Shown in pieces: positions 16,876 through 24,752 of a stretch of DNA of 64,000 bases. The stretch lies in assembly GCF_014083945.1 (NCBI RefSeq), contig NZ_CP046444.1:496001-560000 (forward strand), in the 5' to 3' direction. Numbering within the stretch: the first letter of the stretch is position 1; each line of letters begins with the position of its first letter. The stretch comes from Granulicella sp. 5B5 (GTDB taxonomy: Bacteria > Acidobacteriota > Terriglobia > Terriglobales > Acidobacteriaceae). The notes under the pieces are model-generated. The model did not search any database and was not told the DNA's origin. It saw only the letters and a program-made list of their open reading frames with translations. Position numbers and translations under genes: made by a program.

Positions 16876-17890
16876 CCTTGAAGTAGATCGCCGCCAGCGA
16901 AGCGCTCGCCACGATCACCCAAAGCACGACACCCTGAATCATCGGCCGCGCTCCAACCTGCTGCAGCGTCTTCTTCGACAGCCCGGTGCCGATCAGGAAC
17001 AGCGTCGCCGTCAACCCGGCCTTGCCCAGATGAGTGCCCGCTGCAAACAGCACATGCAGCTTCGGCAGATACGTCGCAGCCGCAGCCGCCAGCCCAAACA
17101 GCAGGATGAACCACGGCATCGTCACCTTGGCCTTCTTGCCATGCGCTGCGCCATTGCGCCGCGCGCCACGGGCCACATAGGCCGCCGTCAGCAGCGCCAC
17201 CGGAACGATCCACAGCGCCCGCGCCAGCTTTACCGTAGTCCCAATCGCCAGCGCCTGCGCACCATACGCAGCCGACGCCCCCACCACCGAACTCGTATCG
17301 TGGATCGCCAGCGCGGCCCACAACCCGAACTGGTTCTGATCTAGCCTCAACAGATGACCGATGAACGGAAACAGCAGCAGCGCCACCGAGTTCAGCAGAA
17401 ACACCGTGCCCATCGACACGCTGATCTCCTCCTCGCTCGCCCCACTGATCGGCGCCACCGCAGCAATCGCGCTCCCGCCGCAGATCGCCGTACCGGCACT
17501 GATCAGGTACGACGCCTTGCCCGCAACCTTCAATGCTTTACCCAGTAGCAGCCCCAGCGTCATCGCCGTCGTAATGCTGATCGCCGTATACACAAACCCC
17601 GACCGCCCCGCACGCAGCACCTGCGTCAGGTTCATCCCAAACCCCAGCGCCACCACCGAAGCCTGCAGCAGAAACTTCGACAACTTCGCACTCTCCGCCC
17701 GCAGCGGATGCACCACCGCAAACCCAAACGCAATCCCGCCCACCAGCGCCACCGGGGGCGACACCAGCCCGCTGCCCGCAATCAGCAGCCCCAAAAGAAA
17801 GATCGTCTTGCTGTCCAGCCCAAACTTCTTCTGCGCCTCGCGCTTCTCGTGCTCCACCGGAGCCATCACTGTCATCGTCGTCATATCCAA
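16862..17890 (-). CDS. YeiH/UPF0324 family putative sulfate exporter
   Basis: An inner-membrane protein of 342 residues with about ten helices. Family signatures include PPVALVGGIAFGF, LLQASVVALGFGMNL, the pore-like AGTAICGGSAIAAVAP, LAIHDTSSVVGASAAYG and LFLIGTGLSKKTL. Members are annotated as putative sulfate exporters; direct proof is limited. A second Met two codons in (17884) could also serve as the start. It is convergent with the LysR gene. The 233-bp gap between its start and pgk contains no obvious ORF. Confidence 0.85.
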   Translation of the reverse strand: MDMTTMTVMAPVEHEKREAQKKFGLDSKTIFLLGLLIAGSGLVSPPVALVGGIAFGFAVVHPLRAESAKLSKFLLQASVVALGFGMNLTQVLRAGRSGFVYTAISITTAMTLGLLLGKALKVAGKASYLISAGTAICGGSAIAAVAPISGASEEEISVSMGTVFLLNSVALLLFPFIGHLLRLDQNQFGLWAALAIHDTSSVVGASAAYGAQALAIGTTVKLARALWIVPVALLTAAYVARGARRNGAAHGKKAKVTMPWFILLFGLAAAAATYLPKLHVLFAAGTHLGKAGLTATLFLIGTGLSKKTLQQVGARPMIQGVVLWVIVASASLAAIYFKVISI

Positions 17891-18123
17891 CCTCGACTCC
17901 TACTCTCGCGCCCTCCAATCGCCGCGTCCAAATAGAACTTCTAATGCCCGATAAGGCCCGCTTAGACCGAAAGAGGTGCGACAACTCCACCGAAGTCAAA
18001 GCCGTCAGCCTCAAGCTCTAACCAACTCATTCATCCTTTCGTCACACCACATGCCTTATCCGCTTTCCAGCGATGAGGCATGCACCTGTTATGCAATCCA
18101 TCGAATCGGTTATGCTCTCACCA

Positions 18124-19335
18124 ATGCCTAAACTCTCGATCCGTGACCTCGATCTCTCCGGCAAGCGCGTCTTCATCCGTGTCGACTTCAACGTCCCTCT
18201 GTCCAAAGAGGGCACCATCACCGACGACACGCGCATCCGCGAGACCGTTCCCACCATCGAGTACGCCCTGCGCCGCAAAGCGAAGGTCATCCTCGCCGCG
18301 CACCTCGGCCGCCCCAAGGGCAAGCCCGTCGACTCCATGAGCCTCAAGCCGGTCGCCACGCGTCTACGCATGTTGCTCGATCACGTTCTCGATCCCGACG
18401 AAAACGTCGCCTTCGCCCCTGACTGCGTCGGCCCCGTCGCCTTCGAGCTCGCACAGAACCTCGAGCCCGGCCAGACGCTGCTCCTCGAAAACCTCCGCTT
18501 CCACCCCGAAGAAGAGGCCAACGACCCAGCCTTCGCCCAACAGCTCGCCGCCCTCTGTGACATCTACGTCGACGACGCCTTCGGCGCAGCCCACCGCGCC
18601 CACGCCTCCACCGAAGGCATCACCCACTTCGTCCCGCAGTCCGCCGCTGGTCTGCTCATGGAAAAGGAGCTCACCTACCTCGGCAAAGCCGTCACCGAAC
18701 CCAACCGCCCCTTCGTCGCCATCATCGGCGGCGCTAAGGTCTCGGACAAGATCGAGGTCATCAACTCGCTGCTCAACAAAGTCGACGCGCTGCTCATCGG
18801 CGGTGCGATGGCGTACACCTTCCTCAACGCGCAGGGCCAGTCCACCGGCAAGTCCCTCACCGAGCCCGACAAGATCGACATCGCCCGCGCCGCGCTCGAA
18901 AAAGCCGCCGCCCGCGAGGTCAAATTCCTCCTTCCCGTCGACCACTGCCTCGCCAGCAAATTCGCAGCCGACGCCAGGACCCAGCTCTTCTCCGGCACCG
19001 AGCCCTTCCCCGCCGAGATGATGGCCCTCGACATCGGCCCCGAGACCATCAAGCTCTTCGCCGCCGAGATCGTCGACGCAGCCACCGTTGTCTGGAACGG
19101 CCCCATGGGCGTCGCCGAACTCGCCCCCTTCGCCAAGGGCACCAACGCCATCGCCAAGGCTCTCGCAAAGAATGAGGACTGCACCTCCATCGTCGGCGGC
19201 GGCGACTCCGTCGCGGCCCTCCACAACTCCGGTGTCGCCGACAAGATCACCCACATCTCCACCGGCGGCGGAGCCAGCCTCGAATTCCTCGAAGGCAAAA
19301 TTCTCCCCGGCGTCGCCGCGCTGACCGACAAGTGA
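18124..19335 (+). CDS. pgk: Phosphoglycerate kinase
   Basis: Transfers the acyl phosphate of 1,3-bisphosphoglycerate to ADP in lower glycolysis. The N-terminal substrate loop KRVFIRVDFNVPL, the AHLGRPKG loop, ENLRFHPEEE, the nucleotide-domain IIGGAKVSDKIEVINSLL, WNGPMGVAE and the terminal GGGDSVAALH and STGGGASLEFLEG are intact. I start at ATG 18124 (MPKLSIRD), giving 403 residues. TATGCT (18111-18116) ends 7 nt before this ATG and there is no Shine-Dalgarno, suggesting a leaderless transcript. The TGA abuts the stop of a convergent small gene with zero spacing. Confidence 0.96.
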   Translation: MPKLSIRDLDLSGKRVFIRVDFNVPLSKEGTITDDTRIRETVPTIEYALRRKAKVILAAHLGRPKGKPVDSMSLKPVATRLRMLLDHVLDPDENVAFAPDCVGPVAFELAQNLEPGQTLLLENLRFHPEEEANDPAFAQQLAALCDIYVDDAFGAAHRAHASTEGITHFVPQSAAGLLMEKELTYLGKAVTEPNRPFVAIIGGAKVSDKIEVINSLLNKVDALLIGGAMAYTFLNAQGQSTGKSLTEPDKIDIARAALEKAAAREVKFLLPVDHCLASKFAADARTQLFSGTEPFPAEMMALDIGPETIKLFAAEIVDAATVVWNGPMGVAELAPFAKGTNAIAKALAKNEDCTSIVGGGDSVAALHNSGVADKITHISTGGGASLEFLEGKILPGVAALTDK

Positions 19336-19581
19336 TCACATCGTTCGAAGTAGCCCGAAGATCACTTTCCGAACCTCGACCGTATCTACGATCAATCCGT
19401 CGGCAACCTCTACCCTCCAATATTTCAGGTCTCGTGCCAGGACGATAAGGTACTCGAGTTCATTACAACTAGCTGCGGATCGTCGCAGTTCTCCAGCAAA
19501 TTCCATTGCCGTGCTACGACCAGCGCCCTCTGCAATTCGTGTTGCAATCGCAGTTGCTGATCGACGGAGTTGAATCGTCAT
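19336..19581 (-). pseudogene. Four-helix bundle (S23 / 23S rRNA intervening-sequence) protein, N-terminally truncated
   Basis: The 81 residues from MTIQLRRSATAIATRIAEGA through ELRRSAASCNELEYLIVLARD match helices 2-4 of S23 four-helix bundle proteins (usual length ~115-125, function unclear). The first helix (FRxLxVWxxAxxL...) is missing. Upstream in another frame I can read VVWKAS, which may be its remnant, and in-frame TAG and TGA codons lie just before the ATG. The gene sits between pgk and tpiA on the opposite strand and looks like a decayed insertion. Confidence 0.55.
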
Positions 19582-19669
19582 GTTCGATCTTCGTCACTAC
19601 CGCTTGCCTTCCACACCACTCACCCCGTAATCTCCACGAACCAAAGTTTTCCCGGAGCATCCAATCCGC

Positions 19670-20419
19670 ATGCGCAAGCCCCTCATCGCCGGCAACTGGA
19701 AGATGTACAAAACGCCCAAGGAGTCGCTCGCCTTCCTCGACGCCTTCCTCCCCATGGTCGAAGGCCACGACCGCGACGAGATCGTCCTCTTCCCCACCAT
19801 GAGCTCCCTCGCCTACGTCATCGAGCACGCTGAAGGCACCAACGTCCGCGCCGGCGCGCAGAACATGCACTGGCTCAACGAGGGCCCCTACACCTCGCAG
19901 ACCTCGCCCACCATGCTGGTCTCCATCGGCTGCCGCCACGTCCTGCTCGGCCACTCTGAGCTCCGCCTCTACTTCAACGAGACCTACGAGCGCGTCAACC
20001 TCAAGCTCAAGGCCGCCATCAACCACGGCATCACGCCCATCGTCTGCGTCGGCGAGCTCCTCGCCGAGCGCGAGGACGGCAAGACCGAAGAGACCCTGCG
20101 CCACCAGGTCCGCGCCGCTCTGCGCAACATCTCCTCCAACGAGGCCCGCCGCCTCGTCATCGCCTACGAGCCCATCTGGGCCATCGGCACCGGCTCCACC
20201 GCAAGTCCTGAAACCGCCGCCGAAGCCCACGCCATCATTCGCGCCGAGGTCGCGCGCTGCTGCAGCGAGCAGACCGCCGAAAACACACGCATCCTCTACG
20301 GCGGCTCCGTCAAGCCGGAGAACATCTCCGCCCTCATGGCCCAACCCGAGATCGACGGCACCCTCGTCGGCGGCGCCAGCCTCATCCCCACCAGCTTCGC
20401 CGAAATCGTCCACTACTAG
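19670..20419 (+). CDS. tpiA: Triosephosphate isomerase
   Basis: Interconverts dihydroxyacetone phosphate and glyceraldehyde-3-phosphate. Active-site residues are present: Asn9/Lys11 in AGNWKMYKT, His95 in LLGHSE, Glu167 in AYEPIWAIGTG, and the phosphate-binding YGGSVKPEN and LVGGASL. Length 249 is normal. One oddity: the near-universal GHSERR reads GHSELR here, Leu replacing the first Arg. GGAG lies 11 nt before the ATG. It is followed by a strong hairpin terminator embedded in a larger inverted repeat. It probably forms a glycolytic unit with pgk despite the S23 remnant between them. Confidence 0.95.
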   Translation: MRKPLIAGNWKMYKTPKESLAFLDAFLPMVEGHDRDEIVLFPTMSSLAYVIEHAEGTNVRAGAQNMHWLNEGPYTSQTSPTMLVSIGCRHVLLGHSELRLYFNETYERVNLKLKAAINHGITPIVCVGELLAEREDGKTEETLRHQVRAALRNISSNEARRLVIAYEPIWAIGTGSTASPETAAEAHAIIRAEVARCCSEQTAENTRILYGGSVKPENISALMAQPEIDGTLVGGASLIPTSFAEIVHY

Positions 20420-20421
20420 CA

Positions 20422-20541
20422 GCAGACAATAGACAGTAGTGAAAGAGACAGTAGAGAATCAGCGATCAACAGCGAAGGCCGCCCACTAAAGGCGGCCTTC
20501 GTCTTTCACGACTGTCTACTGTCTGTTCTCTACTGTCTGCC
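20422..20541. repeat. Inverted GACAGTAG/CTACTGTC repeat around a terminator
   Basis: The left arm (20422-20458) contains CAGACAATAGACAGTAG and GACAGTAGAGAA. The right arm (20511-20541) contains CTACTGTCTG and TTCTCTACTGTCTG. The arms can pair to form a long imperfect cruciform. Related CTACTGTCTA motifs occur at 59498-59530 beside metH. Confidence 0.65.
20474..20507 (+). terminator. tpiA terminator (probably bidirectional)
   Basis: GAAGGCCGCC (20474-20483) pairs perfectly with GGCGGCCTTC (20491-20500), followed by GTCTTTC. It lies between the convergent tpiA and lepB genes and could stop both. Confidence 0.75.
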
Positions 20542-21129
20542 TTACCTCACCACTCCCGCCTGGTCCACCGGCCAGTACACAAACGCGGCTTTCCCATAGA
20601 TCAGGTTCCGCGCCACCGGCCCAAAGTCCCGGCTGTCGCTGGAGATCGACCGATGGTCCCCCATCACAAAGTACTCGCCCATAGGTACCGTCTCCTCGGG
20701 CTGTGAGCGGTCGTCCTCATACTTCAGCGGCACATATGGCTCTTTCAGTGCCTTGTCGTTCACATACACCTGCCCACGGTCGATCCGCAGGGTGTCTCCC
20801 GGCAGCGCGATCACCCGCTTGATATAGCTCTTCGTATGGTCGCCCGGATACAGAAACACCACCACGTCCCCGCGATGGATCTGCTCAAACCGATACGCAA
20901 ACTTGTTGATGAACAGCCTGTCCTGGTCCTCCAGCTGCGGCAGCATGCTCGTGCCTTCCACGCGCACTGGCTGATACAGAAACAGGATAATGAACGCGGA
21001 GATCATCAGTGCCACCAGCAGGTCTCCGCTCAGCGACCGCACTCTGCCGCGTCCGCCGCTCGCCGGCGGCTCAGGCGTCACACCCTGCTCCGGCGTCACC
21101 GGCAATCCACCCTGTTCTTCCTGATCCAT
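20542..21129 (-). CDS. lepB: Signal peptidase I
   Basis: The membrane protease that removes signal peptides from exported proteins. The catalytic Ser61 is in VRVEGTSMLPQL and the Lys104 general base in SYIKRVIALPGD; the box E motif is MGDHRSISSDSRDFGPV. A single membrane anchor (LLVALMISAFIILFLYQPV) follows a Gly/Pro-rich cytoplasmic N-terminus. I choose ATG 21129 (MDQEEQ), with AAGGAG 8 nt upstream; the in-frame ATG at 21153 lies before that ribosome-binding site. At 195 residues it is a short, Gram-positive-like form, without the extra periplasmic domain of E. coli LepB. Confidence 0.93.
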   Translation of the reverse strand: MDQEEQGGLPVTPEQGVTPEPPASGGRGRVRSLSGDLLVALMISAFIILFLYQPVRVEGTSMLPQLEDQDRLFINKFAYRFEQIHRGDVVVFLYPGDHTKSYIKRVIALPGDTLRIDRGQVYVNDKALKEPYVPLKYEDDRSQPEETVPMGEYFVMGDHRSISSDSRDFGPVARNLIYGKAAFVYWPVDQAGVVR

Positions 21130-21234
21130 CCAACCACTCCTTGCTTGTTTCACTGGCGTTGCGTCCAGCAGCCATTCAGCTCTGTCCCCAGCGCGCAGCC
21201 TCTTCTAGCTTAGACGATCTTTTCCACATCTCGT

Positions 21235-22311
21235 CTACACCCCAGGCCCCGCTGCACTTTCAGACACCGGGCAACCCGCCTGCGCGCCCATGCCCAGCCC
21301 GGTCACCAGCGGCTTGCCATCCAGCCCCAACGGCGACCACCCATTCACAATCACCTTCGCCAACTTCGCAATCGACACCTCACCCTCGTTATCGACCGTC
21401 CATCCATGGTCCGCGTTGTCATAGGTAAAGATCGCCAGCACCATCGGCCCCGTCTTGCCCGCCACAATCGCGACATCGTTCCGCACCGCATCCAGCGACC
21501 CCGTCTTGCTCGCGATCGCCACACCATTCGTCGTCGAATCCGCACTCTCCAGATACCGCGGCACCGTCTCCCTATAGAACTGGTCCTTCAGCATATTCAG
21601 CGCCACCGAGCACACCGCGCGATCAGCATCATCCGTCACATGGAACACCGGCTTGCCATCGCTCACCCCCGTCTGCATCCGGCACTCGCCGATGTAGCTC
21701 ATCAACGTCGCCATCTCCCTTGGCGTCGTCTTTCCCAGCCCAAACTTCGGCTGGTCAGCCGGCATCGGCCCCGTCGCCGGCTTGAACACCTTCTTGTACA
21801 GGTGCGTGTTCTTCAGCCCCAGCGACTCCACCCGCGCATTGATCGCATCCAACCCGAACCGGTCGATCATCAGGTTCGTCGCCGTGTTGTCGCTCACAAT
21901 CACCATGAACGTCAGCGCGTCCTTCAGCGTAATCGTCAGCGGCGTATCGAAGAACAGCAGCATCCCCGACCCCGGTACCGCCTCCCCCGGATGCAGCGTG
22001 ATCTTCTCATCCCACTTCGCCTTCCCTGCCCGCACCTCGATCATCGCCTCGTACAAAATCGCCAGCTTGATCACCGAAGCCGTCTGTACGGGCATATCGG
22101 CATCCACCCCCACCGTCTTGCCCGTATTCAATTGGACAGCATAGAACGCAGTCCGCCCCTGCTTGGCCGTCACCCGGGCATCGACCATCTGTTGCACCTG
22201 GGTTTCAAGCCCTTTGTCCACAGTTATCTTTGGACAATCCGTCTGCGCCCCCGCCTGCAGCGTTAGCCCACCCATCATCACAATCCACGCCACAAAAGCC
22301 TTTGCCGTCAT
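21235..22311 (-). CDS. Class A beta-lactamase-like serine hydrolase, exported
   Basis: A signal peptide (1-22, ending LQAGAQ) precedes a penicillin-binding/beta-lactamase fold with Ser79-x-x-Lys82 (TASVIK), Ser140-Asp-Asn (VSDNTATN) and a KTG triad (ASKTGSL). It is 358 residues, longer than the usual ~290 of class A enzymes. I cannot see a clear Ω-loop ExxLN motif, so it may be a DD-peptidase or PBP-like hydrolase rather than a true lactamase. GGAGG lies 5 nt before ATG 22311. It is divergent from murQ, 121 bp apart, which suggests a cell-wall context. Confidence 0.8.
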   Translation of the reverse strand: MTAKAFVAWIVMMGGLTLQAGAQTDCPKITVDKGLETQVQQMVDARVTAKQGRTAFYAVQLNTGKTVGVDADMPVQTASVIKLAILYEAMIEVRAGKAKWDEKITLHPGEAVPGSGMLLFFDTPLTITLKDALTFMVIVSDNTATNLMIDRFGLDAINARVESLGLKNTHLYKKVFKPATGPMPADQPKFGLGKTTPREMATLMSYIGECRMQTGVSDGKPVFHVTDDADRAVCSVALNMLKDQFYRETVPRYLESADSTTNGVAIASKTGSLDAVRNDVAIVAGKTGPMVLAIFTYDNADHGWTVDNEGEVSIAKLAKVIVNGWSPLGLDGKPLVTGLGMGAQAGCPVSESAAGPGV

Positions 22312-22432
22312 CCATCCTCCTTCAGTTATGCGAACATAGCCTGAGCCCTTCGCAACCTGCCAGACCACATCCCGTTGCCTTCATGATTTAGTATCAGATT
22401 TACGGGTCAATTCGTTACCAGACTGCACACCT

Positions 22433-23386
22433 ATGTCCTCCACCACCCCGATCGAGAAGCCCCTCACACGGCCAACCGCGGATCTACAGAGCCTCCCCAC
22501 TGAGCTCCCCAACGAAGCCTCCCACGGCCTCGACACCAAATCCGCCATCGACATCGCCCGCATCATCAACCACGAAGACGCGAAAGTCGCAGCCGCCGTT
22601 AAAAAAGCTCTCCCCGAAATAGCCCAGGTCATCGACATCGTAGCCCGCAGCCTCCGCGACGGCGGCCGGCTCATCTACGTCGGCGCCGGCTCCTCGGGCC
22701 GCATCGCCGCACTCGACGCCTCCGAGTGTCCCCCCACCTTCTCGACCGCCCCGCAGCAGGTGCAGTACATCATGGCCGGCGGCCCCAAGGCCCTCGCCTC
22801 TGCCTCGGACGTCAACGAAGACTCCCCCGAGATCGGCCAGCGCGACATCGCCCGCCGCCGTCCCACGCGCAAAGACATCGTCATCGGCGTCTCCGCCTCC
22901 GGCCGCACCCCCTATGTCGTCGGTGCAACCGAGTACGCCCGCGCCCGCGGCGCCAAAACCGCCGCCATCACCTGCAATCCCAACTCCGACCTCTCCCAGG
23001 TCGCCGACATCACTATCTGCGCCGAAGTCGGTCCCGAGGTCATCTCCGGCTCCACCCGAATGAAGGCCTCTTCCGCCCAGAAGATGATCCTCAACATGAT
23101 CACCACCGGCGCCATGACTCGCCTCGGCTACGTCTACGACAACCTGATGGTGAACGTGCACATGAAGAACGCCAAGCTCGTCGAGCGCGGCATCAACGTC
23201 CTCATGAAGGTCTGCAACATCGACCGCGAGACGGCCATCCGGACCATCAAGTCCGCCGGCAAGTCCATCCCCATCGCCGTCGTCATGCTCAAGGCCAACG
23301 TCGACAAGATGGAAGCCGTCCGCCGCCTCCAGCAATCCGACGGCAACGTCCGCCTCGCCATCGACGACTCCCGCCTCGAACTCTAG
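22433..23386 (+). CDS. murQ: N-acetylmuramic acid 6-phosphate etherase
   Basis: Cleaves the lactyl ether of MurNAc-6-phosphate to GlcNAc-6-phosphate and D-lactate during murein recycling. The SIS domain is intact: IYVGAGSSGRIAALDASECP, FSTAPQQVQYIMAGG, DIVIGVSASGRTPYVVGA, and the conserved catalytic region GPEVISGSTRMKASSAQKM. The 317-residue length is normal. It links to the recycling genes mpl and ldcA elsewhere in this window. No Shine-Dalgarno is obvious. A pair of TTCA-loop hairpins follows the stop. Confidence 0.95.
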   Translation: MSSTTPIEKPLTRPTADLQSLPTELPNEASHGLDTKSAIDIARIINHEDAKVAAAVKKALPEIAQVIDIVARSLRDGGRLIYVGAGSSGRIAALDASECPPTFSTAPQQVQYIMAGGPKALASASDVNEDSPEIGQRDIARRRPTRKDIVIGVSASGRTPYVVGATEYARARGAKTAAITCNPNSDLSQVADITICAEVGPEVISGSTRMKASSAQKMILNMITTGAMTRLGYVYDNLMVNVHMKNAKLVERGINVLMKVCNIDRETAIRTIKSAGKSIPIAVVMLKANVDKMEAVRRLQQSDGNVRLAIDDSRLEL

Positions 23387-23422
23387 CAATCAGAAACCTC
23401 CGCGATCAGCTTTGAAGGGTAC

Positions 23423-23472
23423 AGGCTTCAGCCCGCACGTCAGACCTCGATAAACAGCAGGGGCTTCAGCCC
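23423..23472. repeat. Two TTCA-loop mini-hairpins after murQ
   Basis: GGC-TTCA-GCC (23424-23433) and GGGC-TTCA-GCCC (23461-23472) share the loop of the 2912 and 25782 repeats. The second runs into CCAGGAGGGA, which is the ribosome-binding site of the next gene. Confidence 0.6.
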
Positions 23473-23489
23473 AGGAGGGAGAGCAAGCC

Positions 23490-24695
23490 TTGCGGCTCAA
23501 TGCCACAACCCATCCCCGCTGGCCCCGTGCAGTTCTCCTTCTAGCTGCGACAGCGGCTGCACTCCTCTGGCTGCTCCCGCTCTTCACCCCGCACAGCGTT
23601 CTCTTCCCGCCCGGCCCCAACTACGCCGACATCACCGTCTACCACGGCCGTTTCACCCTCTACCATACGCACAAGTTCTTCACCTCGCGCGCCTTCTCCG
23701 GCTTCGCCTACCCGCCCGGCGCCGCGCCCATCTACGAGTTCTTCTATAACACCTCCAGCGCCCTCAACACCTACCTCACCCTCGCCGCGCTCACCACCGT
23801 CCTCGCCCTCCTCGCCGCATGGCTCTATCTCCGCCCCTCCGGCCTCACCCGATACCTCCTGCTCCTCCCTCTCTTCAGCTTCCCGCTTATCATCCTCATC
23901 CAACGCGCCAACATCGAGCTCATCCTGTGGCTCCTCATTGCCCTCGGCCTCATCCTCTATCGCCGAAACCTCGCCATCCCAGCAGCCATCCTCTTCGGCC
24001 TAGCCGCAGCCATCAAGCTCTACCCCATCCTCCTCCTCGGACTCTTCCTCACCCACCGCCAGCACCGCCGTGCCTTCTTCATTGGCCTCGCCACAGCCGC
24101 CGTCGCGCTCATAGCCGCCACCACCTACACCGGCCCCACCTTCCTCATCGCCGCCCACGGCTTCACCACCGGCCTCGGCAACTTCCAGAACCACTACATC
24201 GACAAAGCCGGCTCCGTCGAAGTCGCCTTCGACCACAGCCTCTTCTCGCCCTTCAAGTACATCGCCTTCAGCAACCACACCTCGCCTGCCCCATGGAGGC
24301 CGCTCTACTACCTCCTCGCCGGCGCCTTCGCTCTGCTGCTCTTCCTCCGCGTCCGCACGCTTCCCTCGCTCAACCGCATCGTCTTCCTCATCGCCGCGAT
24401 GGTCTGCCTTCCGCCCGTCTCCTTTACCTACACACTCGTACACCTCTACGTGCCGGTTCTTCTCCTGCTCACCGCCATCGCCGCCTCACGCACCATGCCC
24501 TTCTCCGCGACGGCCACTCTTGCACTCCTTCTCTTCCTCACACTCCCATTAGTCAGCCTCAACGTTCTTCAGCCCACCCCAACAGGCCCCATCCAATCCT
24601 GCGTCCTCTTCGCAATCCTGATTCTCTGCTCACTCACCCCATGGCCAGACAAGAAACGCTCTAACCAGTTCATACCCGAAACTCGTAGCTCATAG
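23490..24695 (+). CDS. GT87-like polyprenol-phosphate glycosyltransferase, membrane protein
   Basis: A 401-residue protein with about ten helices. The first periplasmic loop (GPNYADITVYHGRFTLYHTH) holds the acidic residue expected of GT-C enzymes. The later segments FAYPPGAAPIYEFFY and AAIKLYPILLLGLFLTHRQHRRA are hallmarks of GT87 (DUF2029) mannosyl-transferase-like proteins that use lipid-phosphate sugars at the outer face of the inner membrane. The start is TTG 23490, supported by AGGAGGGA 10 nt upstream, which is part of a repeat. The C-terminal tail (IPETRSS) is encoded by degenerate CCCGAAACTCG repeat sequence, so its native end may be lost. The acceptor is unknown. Confidence 0.8.
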   Translation: MRLNATTHPRWPRAVLLLAATAAALLWLLPLFTPHSVLFPPGPNYADITVYHGRFTLYHTHKFFTSRAFSGFAYPPGAAPIYEFFYNTSSALNTYLTLAALTTVLALLAAWLYLRPSGLTRYLLLLPLFSFPLIILIQRANIELILWLLIALGLILYRRNLAIPAAILFGLAAAIKLYPILLLGLFLTHRQHRRAFFIGLATAAVALIAATTYTGPTFLIAAHGFTTGLGNFQNHYIDKAGSVEVAFDHSLFSPFKYIAFSNHTSPAPWRPLYYLLAGAFALLLFLRVRTLPSLNRIVFLIAAMVCLPPVSFTYTLVHLYVPVLLLLTAIAASRTMPFSATATLALLLFLTLPLVSLNVLQPTPTGPIQSCVLFAILILCSLTPWPDKKRSNQFIPETRSS

Positions 24696-24752
24696 CCCAT
24701 AGCTGACAGCTCGTACACTCTTCTCGCCCAGCTCTCCCGATACAATCCACTC

